Shown here: positions 36,885 through 45,295 of the stretch, in pieces | Numbering within the stretch: the stretch's first letter is position 1 | How the letters are laid out: every line of letters begins with the position of its first letter | Made by a program: the position numbers and the translations under genes | The notes under the pieces: model-generated | Seen by the model: only the letters and a program-made list of their open reading frames with translations | What the model was told of the DNA's origin: nothing | Database searches by the model: none | From: Mesorhizobium sp. M1D.F.Ca.ET.043.01.1.1 | Lineage (GTDB): Bacteria; Pseudomonadota; Alphaproteobacteria; Rhizobiales; Rhizobiaceae | DNA: 64,000 bases | NCBI RefSeq assembly: GCF_003952385.1 | Contig: NZ_CP034444.1 | Coordinates: 434,001 to 498,000, forward strand | Reading direction: 5' to 3'

Positions 36885-37673
36885 TCAGGACGGGGCTGAA
36901 GCGCGGGCGGGAAGCTCGAAGACGGTGAGCTCGCGGTCCTCGGTCGGGTGCTGGAGGCGCAGCACATCGATGCCGAACACCTCACGGATGAGCGGCTGCG
37001 CCAGCGCCTCGCGCGGCGGCGCCAGCGCGTGCAGCCGGGCGTTGCTCATCACCGCGACGCGGGTGGCGAAGGGCGCCACCAGGGCGAGATCGTGCAGCAC
37101 GGCGACAACGGTCATGCCGAAGCCGGCGACAAGGTCGAGCAACTCGCCGCGGGCGCGCGGATCGAGGTGGTTGGTCGGCTCGTCGAGGAACAGGATTTTC
37201 GGCTCCTGCGCGATGGCGCGGGCGAGCTGCGCGCGCTGGCGCTCGCCGCCGGACAGCGAGCCTACTGTGCGCGCGAGCAGCCGCAGCAATCCGGTCCGGC
37301 GCAAAGCCTCGACGACGATGTCGCGATCGTCGTGGCGGCGCCTCAAGCCCGCATGTGGGACGCGGCCAAGCTCGACATAGTCGATGAGCGCGAGCCGCGG
37401 ATCCGGCTGGTCCGTCTGGCCGACGACGGCGATGCTGAGCGCCCGCTCGGCGGCGGTGATCCGGTCCAGCCGGCGTCCGGCAAGGCGCACCTCGCCGCGG
37501 CTCGGCGGCAGCGCCCCGCACAGCATGCGCAGCAGCGTCGTCTTGCCGGCGCCGTTAGGGCCGATGATGGCGAGACGTTCGCCGCCGGTCAGCGACAGGC
37601 TGACATCGTCGACCAGCGTCCGGCCGTTGGCCGTCGCGCCGAGGCCACGGGCTTCGAGAAGCTGCGCGGTCAT
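36885..37673 (-). CDS. ABC importer ATPase (BtuD/FepC-like)
   Basis: A 262-residue ATP-binding subunit. Walker A is IIGPNGAGKTTLLRML (residues ~37-52), the Q-loop is in VVGQTDQPD, the signature is VGSLSGGERQRAQLARAIAQ, Walker B is ILFLDEPTNHLDP and the switch His is in VAVLHDLALVAPFA. It powers uptake through the permease at 34879-35892. It is the first gene of the operon and lies ~215 bases downstream of the cobalamin riboswitch, so its expression should fall when adenosylcobalamin is plentiful. Confidence 0.92.
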   Translation of the reverse strand: MTAQLLEARGLGATANGRTLVDDVSLSLTGGERLAIIGPNGAGKTTLLRMLCGALPPSRGEVRLAGRRLDRITAAERALSIAVVGQTDQPDPRLALIDYVELGRVPHAGLRRRHDDRDIVVEALRRTGLLRLLARTVGSLSGGERQRAQLARAIAQEPKILFLDEPTNHLDPRARGELLDLVAGFGMTVVAVLHDLALVAPFATRVAVMSNARLHALAPPREALAQPLIREVFGIDVLRLQHPTEDRELTVFELPARASAPS

Positions 37674-37889
37674 AGGCGGCCCCCCCGATGATCGGAGAGA
37701 GCTTCGCTGCGCATTTCTTGCGTCGCCGGATCACAGCAAAGCGTGCACACGAAAATGCGGTGGATGCGATCGATGGAGCCGTCCAACATTCCGTCACTTT
37801 CCAAAAACGGCGACGGAAGGATGCCGGACGAGCCGGCCGACAGGACCGGTGCCCGCGTCTCCTCCCGGCACACCCCGTCCGGTCAACTC

Positions 37890-38085
37890 GTGTCGATGGC
37901 AGGTCTCCTGGCTCGCGGGTCGCCGCGCCATCCGCCTTCCCAGCCTTGCCGGCCAGTGGCATTCCGGATGGAGCTCGCCGCTCACAGTTGCGGGGGCAGC
38001 CACGGCCTCGACCCTGAGCGGATCTCACCGTGTTCCCTTTTCACCCCTCGCCTTGCGGCTCGGGGACCATGACACCGCCATCGTA
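37890..38085 (-). ncRNA. Cobalamin (AdoCbl) riboswitch
   Basis: Read on the minus strand, the conserved landmarks come in the right order: GGTGAAAAGGGAACACGGTG near 38040-38026, GCTGCCCCCGCAACTGTGAG near 38000-37981, GCCACTGGC near 37960, GGGAAGGCGGATGG near 37940-37928, and the B12 box AGCCAGGAGACCTGCC at 37913-37898. Flanking GATGGC / GCCATC can close the P1 stem. The downstream genes encode an ABC importer, so this element probably switches off its translation or transcription when cobalamin binds. Confidence 0.95.
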
Positions 38086-38159
38086 GGTTGTCCGCGCGCG
38101 AGTCGCAACGGACTTCTGCGCGACCTGATCACCCCGTGAAATTCCCAATTTGCAGCTCG

Positions 38160-38180
38160 ATATGTAATAACGTTACATAT
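38160..38180. promoter_or_regulatory. Perfect 21-bp palindrome, candidate repressor operator
   Basis: atatgtaa (38160-38167) - taacg - ttacatat (38173-38180): 8-bp perfect arms separated by 5 bases, typical of TetR/AcrR-type operators that control RND efflux operons. It lies ~215 bases before the RND adaptor start. No regulator gene is adjacent, so the cognate repressor must be encoded elsewhere. Inferred. Confidence 0.6.
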
Positions 38181-38395
38181 GCTCGAAGGCCCTATGTCAA
38201 TCCCTTTCCGGCACTGCCTCAGCCAAACATCGGAAAATTCTCAGAAACCGTTCGGGATTTTCCGGGCCGGAAACCGCAAGAAGATCGGGCTGGCGAAAGA
38301 CAGGCCGCAAACGCCCGATCCCTCTCTCCAGCCGATATATTTCCCGGTCGCCGCATCCTCCCCGCGCGAACGCAACCTTGGTCGTGGAGACAAGC

Positions 38396-39535
38396 ATGAT
38401 TGCCGCACTCTCTGATAACAAGGCGCTGAGGCGTCGCCTTGTCGCCGGCTCGATCGCCGTCCTCGCCTGCGGCGCGGCCCTGGTCTGGCACGGCGCAAGA
38501 AGCGAAGCCTCGAACGCCACCCCGGCCGCCCCGGAGACGAAGCTCGTCAAGGCCATAGCAGTCGCTCCGATGCTCGGCGCGGACACCCGAACCGCCGTCG
38601 GCGAGATACGCCCGAGGCTTGAAAGCGACCTAGGCTTCCGCGTATCCGGCAAGCTGCTCGAACGCATCGCCGAGGTCGGCGCGACGGTGAGGAAGGGCGA
38701 GGTGCTCGCCCGCATCGACGATCAGGACTATCGCAACCGGCTCGCCAGCGCCGAGGCCGATGTCGCGGCGGCGCAGGCCGTGCTTGTCGAGGCAAGTGCC
38801 GCCGAGGCCCGCATCGGCGCGCTGCTCGCCAAAGGTTTCACGACACGGGCCAACTATGACGCGACGCTGAAGAATCTGCGCTCGGCGCAGGCCAAGCTCA
38901 AGTCGGCGAACATCGCCTTCGAGATGGCCAAGGACCAGCTCGGCTATACCGAGCTGCACGCGGAATTCGACGGCATCGTCACCGCGAGCGGCGCCGAAGC
39001 CGGCCTGTCCGTCAATGTCGGGCAGATGGTGGTCCGCGTCGCCGATCCGCAGAGCCGCGACGCCGTGTTCTCGATCGCCGAAGCCGCCTTCGCCAACACG
39101 CCCGATACGAAGCGGCCGCCAAAGGTGACCGTCTCGCTGCTCAGCAATCCGGCGATCACCGCGGCCGGCACCATCCGCGAGATCGCGCCGATGGCCGATG
39201 CCGCCACCCGCACTTTCCAGGTGAAGGTCTCGATCGAGAATGCGCCCGACGAAATGCGCTTCGGCGCCAGCGTTTCCGGCCGCGCCGAGGTCGCCGGCGC
39301 GCCGGTCGTGGTGCTGCCAGGCAGCGCGCTGTTCGACAAGGATGGCAAGCCGGCGGTGTGGATCGTGGCGCCCTCGTCGGCCGTCGAGCTCAAGCCGGTC
39401 ACGGTTGCCCGATACGAGACCGACCGCATCGTCGTCAGCGACGGGCTCAGCAAAGGCGATCTGGTCGTCACCGCCGGCGTAAACCGGCTGCGGGAACACG
39501 AAAAAGTCCGTATCGTTGAGGGAGAAGGAAAATGA
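38396..39535 (+). CDS. RND efflux periplasmic adaptor subunit
   Basis: A 379-residue membrane fusion protein. An N-terminal anchor (LVAGSIAVLACGAALVWHGA) is followed by the first lipoyl half (FRVSGKLLERIAEVGATVRK-GEVLARID), a helical hairpin (LASAEADVAAAQAVLVEASA), the second half (YTELHAEFDGIVTASGAEAG) and a beta-barrel/membrane-proximal region ending VVTAGVNRLREHEKVRIVEG. SD GGAGA precedes the ATG at 38396 by 5 bases. It overlaps the following FAD monooxygenase gene by 4 bases, so the two are coupled. Confidence 0.93.
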   Translation: MIAALSDNKALRRRLVAGSIAVLACGAALVWHGARSEASNATPAAPETKLVKAIAVAPMLGADTRTAVGEIRPRLESDLGFRVSGKLLERIAEVGATVRKGEVLARIDDQDYRNRLASAEADVAAAQAVLVEASAAEARIGALLAKGFTTRANYDATLKNLRSAQAKLKSANIAFEMAKDQLGYTELHAEFDGIVTASGAEAGLSVNVGQMVVRVADPQSRDAVFSIAEAAFANTPDTKRPPKVTVSLLSNPAITAAGTIREIAPMADAATRTFQVKVSIENAPDEMRFGASVSGRAEVAGAPVVVLPGSALFDKDGKPAVWIVAPSSAVELKPVTVARYETDRIVVSDGLSKGDLVVTAGVNRLREHEKVRIVEGEGK

Positions 39536-41106
39536 CCATGTCCAAGACAAAGGTCCTCATCGCCGGCGCCGGTCCGACCGGACTGACGCTCGCGCTCTGG
39601 CTGACCAGGCTCGGTGTCCCGGTCCGCATCTTCGACAAGGCTGACGGTCCGGGCGAAACCTCGCGGGCGCTTGCCGTCCAGGCGCGCACGCTGGAGTTCC
39701 ACCACCAGATCGGCATCGTCGACGATGTCCTTGCAGCAGGCATCCGGCTGGAGCGGCTTACCATACATACGCCGGCCGGCGTCGCTGCCAGGCTGCCGCT
39801 GTCCGACTTCGGCCGCGGCATCAGCCCCTTTTCCTTCGCCTTCGCCTTGCCGCAGGACATCCACGAGCGTGTGCTGATCACGCATCTGCAGCGCGCCGGC
39901 GTCGAGGTCGAGCGCGGCACCGAGCTCGTCGCCTTCCAGGACGAGGGCGATGCGGTCATCGCCACGCTGAGCAAGGATGGCCGCACCGAAACCGTCAGCG
40001 CCGCCTATCTCGCCGGTAGCGACGGCGCCCGCAGCACCGTTCGGCATGGGCTCAATATCGGCTTTCCCGGCGGCACCTACGAGCAGGCTTTCTACGTCGC
40101 CGACGTCAAGGGCACCGGCGAAGTCACCCACAACGGCATGGACGTCACCATCAGCACCTATGGCTTCGCCATCGCCATGCCGGTCAGGCAGTCGGGGTCG
40201 CTCCGCCTCATCGGCATCGTGCCGAAGGCGCATGAGGCCGACGAGACGATCAGCTTCGAGGCGATCCGCGCCGATATCGAGCGCGACACCGGCGTCAAGG
40301 TCCACGAAGTCAACTGGTTCTCGACCTACCGCGTCCACCATCGCGTCGCCGAGCGCTTCCGCGTCGGCCGCGTGTTCCTCGTCGGCGATGCCGGCCATAT
40401 CCACAGCCCGGCCGGCGGCCAGGGCATGAACACCGGGATGGGCGACGCAGTGAACCTCGCCTGGAAGCTTGCAGCGGTGGTACAGGGCCGGGCCGACCCG
40501 CGCCTGCTCGACAGCTATGAGCCCGAGCGCATCGCCTTTGCGCGCAAGCTGATCGAGAGCACCGACACCGCTTTCCGCTTCATCACCAGCCGCTCGCGGC
40601 TCATCGGCCTGTTCCGGCGCTATCTTATGCCGAAGATCATGAATGTCGCACTGCATACATCGTTCGGCTCGCGCGCCTTCTTCGGACTGATCTCGCAGGC
40701 GGCGATCCAGTACCGGGCCGGGCCGATCAGCTCGGGCACGGCGGGCAAGCTGAACGGCGGCGACCGGCTGCCCTACGTCGCCCATGCAAATGGCGACAAT
40801 TTCGAGCCGCTGCGCTCGCTCGATTGGCAGGTTCATGTCTATGGCGAGGCCAACTGCGATTTCCGGGCGATGCTTGCGCCGAGCGGCATCCCGATCCACG
40901 CCTTCGCCTGGACAGACGCAGCCGGGAAAGCCGGCCTGCAGCGTGACGCCGCCTATCTGGTGAGGCCCGACGGCCATGTCGCGCTTGCCTCCACGGTCCA
41001 GGAGGCAGCCGCCTTCCAGCGCTATCTCGCCGGCCTCGCCATCAGGCCGAGGCTTGCGGAGCGCGCGCCCTACCGAGTGCCGGGCACTATGCACAGCCTG
41101 GCCTGA
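39532..41106 (+). CDS. FAD-dependent aromatic monooxygenase (PF01494 type) inside the RND operon
   Basis: A 524-residue flavoprotein. The N-terminal dinucleotide motif is VLIAGAGPTGLTLALWLTRL, then ETSRALAVQARTLEF and YLAGSDGARSTVR (the DG motif). The second FAD motif is RVFLVGDAGHIHSPAGGQGM near residue 283, and a thioredoxin-like C-terminal domain follows. These features fit phenol/PHBH-type hydroxylases, including polyketide hydroxylases and tetracycline-inactivating enzymes. Its start overlaps the adaptor gene by 4 bases and the pump gene follows 116 bases on. That arrangement suggests the oxidised product or the substrate is exported by the pump. The substrate is unknown. Confidence 0.88.
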   Translation: MTMSKTKVLIAGAGPTGLTLALWLTRLGVPVRIFDKADGPGETSRALAVQARTLEFHHQIGIVDDVLAAGIRLERLTIHTPAGVAARLPLSDFGRGISPFSFAFALPQDIHERVLITHLQRAGVEVERGTELVAFQDEGDAVIATLSKDGRTETVSAAYLAGSDGARSTVRHGLNIGFPGGTYEQAFYVADVKGTGEVTHNGMDVTISTYGFAIAMPVRQSGSLRLIGIVPKAHEADETISFEAIRADIERDTGVKVHEVNWFSTYRVHHRVAERFRVGRVFLVGDAGHIHSPAGGQGMNTGMGDAVNLAWKLAAVVQGRADPRLLDSYEPERIAFARKLIESTDTAFRFITSRSRLIGLFRRYLMPKIMNVALHTSFGSRAFFGLISQAAIQYRAGPISSGTAGKLNGGDRLPYVAHANGDNFEPLRSLDWQVHVYGEANCDFRAMLAPSGIPIHAFAWTDAAGKAGLQRDAAYLVRPDGHVALASTVQEAAAFQRYLAGLAIRPRLAERAPYRVPGTMHSLA

Positions 41107-41222
41107 CTTTCCGGCGCCCGCCACGCGGCGGGCGCTGACCGAACCCCGACCGTCACTTGTTTTGGCCAGCCGGCAGCCGCCGGCGGAACGCGCCTTTGCG
41201 CGCGCTGAGAGGGATTTGCATC

Positions 41223-44200
41223 ATGACCAGCTTCAATCTTTCCGAATGGGCGCTGCGCCACCGCAGCTTCATCGTCTATCTGATGATCGCTGCCGCACTT
41301 GCCGGGCTTTACGCCTATCGTGGCCTCGGCCGCGAGGAGGACCCCCCCTTCACCATCAAGACCATGGTGGTGAAGACGATATGGCCGGGCGCCAGCACCA
41401 GCGACACGGTGGAGCAGATCACCGACCGCATCGAGAAGAAGCTCGAGGAGCTGCCCGACCTCGACTACGTCAAGAGCTACACCAAGCCCGGCGAATCCGT
41501 CGTCTTCGTCAACTTGAAGGACACGGTGGCGGGCGACCAGGTGCAGCCGCTCTGGTACCAGGTGCGCAAGAAGCTCGACGACATCAAGCCGACGCTGCCC
41601 TCAGGCGTGCAGGGCCCGTTCTTCAATGACGAGTTCGGCGATACCTATTCGCTGATCTACGCGCTCACCTCCGACAGCCTCAGCCATCGCGAGCTGAAGG
41701 ACCTCGCCACCAGCCTGCGCGCCCGGCTGCTCACGGTGAAGGATGTCGCCAAGGTCGATCTCATCGGCCAGCAGGACGAGAAGATCTATCTCGAATTCTC
41801 GACGCAGAAAGTGGCGGCACTCGGCCTCGATGTCGGCACGCTGTCGCAGGCACTGCAGGCGCAGAACGCGCTGACGCCGAGCGGCACGGTCGAGGCCGGC
41901 CCCGAGCGCATCGCCATCCGCGTCTCCGGCAGCTTCACCTCCGAGGAGAGCCTCAAGGCGATCAACTTCTACGCCAACGGCCATTACTTCCGGCTGGGCG
42001 ACGTCGCCGAGGTCAAGCGCGCCTATTCCGACCCGCCGCAGCCGATGCTCCGCTTCAACGGCAAGCCTGCCGTCGGCGTCGCCATCTCGATGACCGCGGG
42101 CGGCGACGCGCTGGCGCTGGGCGAGAACGTCAAGGAGAAGATGCACGAGATGGAAGCCGAGCTGCCGCTCGGTGCCGAGCTTGGCATGGTCGCCGACCAG
42201 TCGCATGTCGTCGAGGAATCCGTCGGCGAGTTCACCAAGAGCCTCGGCGAAGCGATCGCCATCGTGCTCGCCGTGTCGCTGCTGGCGCTCGGCTGGCGCC
42301 CCGGCGTCGTGGTGGCGGTCGCCATTCCGCTGGTGCTGGCGATCACCTTCGTCACCATGGAGTATTTCGGGATCTCGCTGCAGCGCATCTCGCTCGGCGC
42401 GCTGATCATCGCGCTTGGCCTCCTGGTCGACGATGCCATGATCGCGGTGGAGATGATGATCGCGCGCATGGAGGAGGGCCACGACAAGATCTCGGCCGCC
42501 ACCTATGCCTACACCTCCACCGCCTTCCCGATGCTTACCGGCACGGTGGTGACGATCGCCGGGTTCGTGCCGGTGGGCTTCGCCAAGAGCGGCGCCGGCG
42601 AATACTGCTTCTCGCTGTTCGCGGTCGTGGCCATCGCGCTCGTCGTCTCCTGGGTGGTCGCGGTACTGTTCACGCCGCTTACCGGCGTCTTTCTAATGCC
42701 CGATCGCATCAAGGGGCATGGCAGCCATCAGCCGTCGCGCATTGCCCGCGGCTTCCAGACGCTGCTCGATATGGCGATGCGGGCGAAGTGGCTGGTGCTG
42801 TCGGCGACGGCGGGGCTGTTCGCGCTCTCGGTCGTCGCCATGGGCTTCGTCGGCCAGGAGTTCTTCCCGAAGTCCGACCGGCCGGAGGTCATGCTCGATC
42901 TCACCTTGCCGCGCACCGCCTCGATCAAGTCGACGGATGCCGTGGTCGAGCGCGTCGAGAAGCTCCTCGCCGCCGATCCCGACATCGACCATTGGAGTTT
43001 CTATGTCGGCCAGGGCGCGGTGCGCTTCTACCTGCCGCTCGACGCGCAGCTCGCCAACGACTTCTTCGCCCAGGCCGTGGTGGTGACCAAGGGCCACGCC
43101 GTGCGCCAGGCCGTCATCGACCGGCTGGAAAAGGAGCTGTCGACCGGCTTCGACGACGTGATGGCCCGCGTCACGCCGCTAGAGCTTGGCCCGCCGGTCG
43201 GCTGGCCGCTGAAGTTCCGCGTCAGCGGTCCGGACCCGGACAAGACGCGCAGCCTGGCGCAGCAGTTCGCGCAGGTGCTGGGCAGCGACGCCGCCGTGCG
43301 CAACATCAACTACGACTGGAACGAGCCGGCCAAGGTGATCAAGGTCGATGTCGACCAGGACCGGGCACGCGCCCTGGGCATCTCCTCGCAGCAGCTGTCG
43401 GAGACTATCAACGCGGTGCTGTCGGGCTCCAAGATCACCCAGATGCGCGACGACACCTACCTCGTCGACATCGTCGCCCGCGCCGTGGAACAGGAACGCG
43501 CCAGCATCGACACGCTGCGCGGCCTGACGATCAGCGCCTCGGGCGGACGCCGCGTGCCGCTCGAGCAGGTGGCGAAGCTGTCCTACCAGACCGAGCCGCC
43601 GCTGATCTGGCGCCGTGGTCGCCTGCCGACCGTGACCGTCCAGGCCGACGTCGCGCCGGGCAGCGATGCCACAGCGGTGACGCGCAAACTGGAGAAGGCG
43701 ATCACCGCCTTCAAAGCGGAGCTGCCGGCCCGCTACAGCGTCGAACAGGGCGGCGTGATCGAGGACAGCGCCAAGGCGCAGGCCAGCATCTTCGTGGTCT
43801 TCCCGCTGATGCTGTTCATCATGGCGACGGTGCTGATGATCCAGCTGATGAGCTTCCAGCGCCTGGTGCTGGTGCTGCTCACCGCCCCGCTGGCGCTGAT
43901 CGGCGTCGCCGGCGCGCTGCTCATCTCCGGCGCGCCGATGGGCTTCGTCGCCATACTCGGCGTGATGTCGCTGATCGGCATGGTGATCCGCAACTCGGTG
44001 ATCCTGATCACGCAGATCGACCAGCACATCGCCGACGGCGAGGAACCATGGGCTGCCGTGATCAGCGCCACTACGCACCGGCTGCGGCCGATCTTGCTCA
44101 CTGCGGCGGCCGCCATCCTCGGCATGATCCCGATCGCGCCGACCGTGTTCTGGGGGCCGATGGCCTACGCGGTGATGGGCGGCCTGATGGTGGCGACGGT

Positions 44201-44324
44201 GCTGACGCTGGTGTTCCTGCCGACGCTTTACGTCACCTGGTTCGGCATCAAGGCGCCGGCCGAAACGACAGCAGCAGCGGATCCCGCCGTGGCGGTCGCC
44301 GAGCCGCAAGCCATCGCCGCCTGA
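41223..44324 (+). CDS. RND-family efflux pump inner-membrane subunit
   Basis: A 1033-residue RND transporter with 12 helices and two large periplasmic loops. Its start MTSFNLSEWALRHRSFIVYL is characteristic of the HAE1-like group found in alphaproteobacteria. The region GALIIALGLLVDDAMIAVEM contains the conserved proton-relay Asp pair (VDDAMIAVE). The second half carries GMVIRNSVILITQIDQHI. It should form a tripartite pump with the adaptor encoded at 38396-39535 and an outer-membrane channel from elsewhere. Its substrate is probably linked to the FAD monooxygenase gene between them. Confidence 0.94.
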   Translation: MTSFNLSEWALRHRSFIVYLMIAAALAGLYAYRGLGREEDPPFTIKTMVVKTIWPGASTSDTVEQITDRIEKKLEELPDLDYVKSYTKPGESVVFVNLKDTVAGDQVQPLWYQVRKKLDDIKPTLPSGVQGPFFNDEFGDTYSLIYALTSDSLSHRELKDLATSLRARLLTVKDVAKVDLIGQQDEKIYLEFSTQKVAALGLDVGTLSQALQAQNALTPSGTVEAGPERIAIRVSGSFTSEESLKAINFYANGHYFRLGDVAEVKRAYSDPPQPMLRFNGKPAVGVAISMTAGGDALALGENVKEKMHEMEAELPLGAELGMVADQSHVVEESVGEFTKSLGEAIAIVLAVSLLALGWRPGVVVAVAIPLVLAITFVTMEYFGISLQRISLGALIIALGLLVDDAMIAVEMMIARMEEGHDKISAATYAYTSTAFPMLTGTVVTIAGFVPVGFAKSGAGEYCFSLFAVVAIALVVSWVVAVLFTPLTGVFLMPDRIKGHGSHQPSRIARGFQTLLDMAMRAKWLVLSATAGLFALSVVAMGFVGQEFFPKSDRPEVMLDLTLPRTASIKSTDAVVERVEKLLAADPDIDHWSFYVGQGAVRFYLPLDAQLANDFFAQAVVVTKGHAVRQAVIDRLEKELSTGFDDVMARVTPLELGPPVGWPLKFRVSGPDPDKTRSLAQQFAQVLGSDAAVRNINYDWNEPAKVIKVDVDQDRARALGISSQQLSETINAVLSGSKITQMRDDTYLVDIVARAVEQERASIDTLRGLTISASGGRRVPLEQVAKLSYQTEPPLIWRRGRLPTVTVQADVAPGSDATAVTRKLEKAITAFKAELPARYSVEQGGVIEDSAKAQASIFVVFPLMLFIMATVLMIQLMSFQRLVLVLLTAPLALIGVAGALLISGAPMGFVAILGVMSLIGMVIRNSVILITQIDQHIADGEEPWAAVISATTHRLRPILLTAAAAILGMIPIAPTVFWGPMAYAVMGGLMVATVLTLVFLPTLYVTWFGIKAPAETTAAADPAVAVAEPQAIAA

Positions 44325-44399
44325 GGCGGCCACGCATTCCGACAAGCCACGGCGGAATGCCGCCGTGGCAGCCAAACACGTAACCGAAGGGAAACGACC

Positions 44400-44810
44400 A
44401 TGACACCGTTCTTTGGAAACCTGCTCATCCGCGTCAACGCCGGCTTCCTGATCCTGGCATCGGCCGGCGGGCTCGCCACCGACATTGCCGGCTCGTTCTT
44501 CGGACGCGGCGCCGAAGCCATACTGCTCGCCGACGCGCCCGGCACCGGCATCGGCTTCATCGAGGCGCACGGACTGGCCCTGATCATCGGGGTCACGCTC
44601 TCGCGCATCGCCTATTCGCGGACCTGGCATGCCTTCCTGGCTGCCGTCCACATGCTGCTCGGAACGGCAAACCTTTTGTTCTGGCAGTTCTTCATCGCCG
44701 CCGACGTGCTCGTCGTCGGCTACGTCACAACCGCGGCGCACTTTGTGTTCGTGGTTGCTCACCTAGCGGCGCTGGCGGGTACCGCCCGGCAAGCCGCGAC
44801 CTCCCACTGA
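44400..44810 (+). CDS. Small integral membrane protein (136 aa)
   Basis: A 136-residue protein with four hydrophobic stretches (VNAGFLILASAGGLATDIAG; GLALIIGVTLSRIAYS; AFLAAVHMLLGTANLLFWQF; VVGYVTTAAHFVFVVAHLAA). AAGGG lies upstream of the ATG. It follows the RND pump gene by 75 bases on the same strand, so it may share its transcript. No family was recognised with confidence; its length and four-helix layout resemble DoxX-like or cytochrome-b561-like small proteins, but the key residues were not identified. Confidence 0.7.
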   Translation: MTPFFGNLLIRVNAGFLILASAGGLATDIAGSFFGRGAEAILLADAPGTGIGFIEAHGLALIIGVTLSRIAYSRTWHAFLAAVHMLLGTANLLFWQFFIAADVLVVGYVTTAAHFVFVVAHLAALAGTARQAATSH

Positions 44811-44838
44811 CCTTCGATCAACATCAGGAGAAACGAAA

Positions 44839-45171
44839 ATGCCTATGAAATCTTTCAGGAAAATGCGCTCGGCGGCGGCCCTGCTGGCAGTCGCTCTCGC
44901 CGCTGTCGAGATCGTCGGCAGCGCCGTTCCGGCCCTGTCGCTGGTCAGCGCGGCCGAGGCCCGCATCGGCGCGCCCTGGACGCCGCGCAGCGCCGCCGGT
45001 GTCGCTCGCCGCACCGCGACATGGCGGGTGCTCAGGCACACCACGGCCTGGGTCGCCACGCTGCCGGCAGGCTGCGTCCGCACCAAGGTCAACGGCTTCG
45101 ACGTCTGGCGCTGCGGCGGCACCTACTACCGGGCCTATCAGGGCCGTTACATCGTGGTCGTCGTCGATTGA
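44839..45171 (+). CDS. Small secreted protein with C-terminal Tyr/Val-rich motif
   Basis: A 110-residue protein with a signal peptide (SAAALLAVALAAVEIVGSAV, cleavage near AEA-R). The mature C-terminus is GCVRTKVNGFDVWRCGGTYY followed by RAYQGRYIVVVVD. The two Cys could form a disulfide. Short periplasmic proteins with a GTYYxxYxGxYVVV ending are common in Gram-negatives and have no assigned role. AGGAGA precedes the ATG. It follows the preceding membrane-protein gene by 28 bases. Confidence 0.75.
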   Translation: MPMKSFRKMRSAAALLAVALAAVEIVGSAVPALSLVSAAEARIGAPWTPRSAAGVARRTATWRVLRHTTAWVATLPAGCVRTKVNGFDVWRCGGTYYRAYQGRYIVVVVD

Positions 45172-45244
45172 GGCGGCTCGGGCGCAGCCTTCCGCGCGTC
45201 GCGCTGAAACGGAATCAGGCGACGCGCCTTAACTCTTTGTCTTT

Positions 45245-45295
45245 GATGCAAGTCTTTATCCCAGAACCGCTGCACACTTCTGGGTGGCATGCATC
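45245..45295. repeat. Dispersed palindromic repeat, relative of 1094-1140
   Basis: Outer arms gatgca (45245-45250) / tgcatc (45290-45295) and inner arms cccagaa / ttctggg. The architecture is the same as the repeat at 1094-1140. It touches the stop codon of the TPR regulator gene and may double as a terminator for it. Confidence 0.55.

Larger units (their letters stand above)
37674..38395. other. Divergent intergenic region with riboswitch and operator
   Basis: About 720 bases without a gene between the ABC importer and the RND operon. It holds the cobalamin riboswitch (minus strand, 37890-38085) and a perfect palindrome at 38160-38180. The stretch 38181-38395 should contain the plus-strand promoter/leader of the RND operon. 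No further gene was recognised. Confidence 0.8.

Noticed and set aside
38944..41124. Long open frame on the minus strand opposite the RND adaptor and monooxygenase genes
   Set aside because: Antisense shadow of strongly supported plus-strand genes; its translation is low-complexity Ala/Asp/Gly/His-rich and matches no family.
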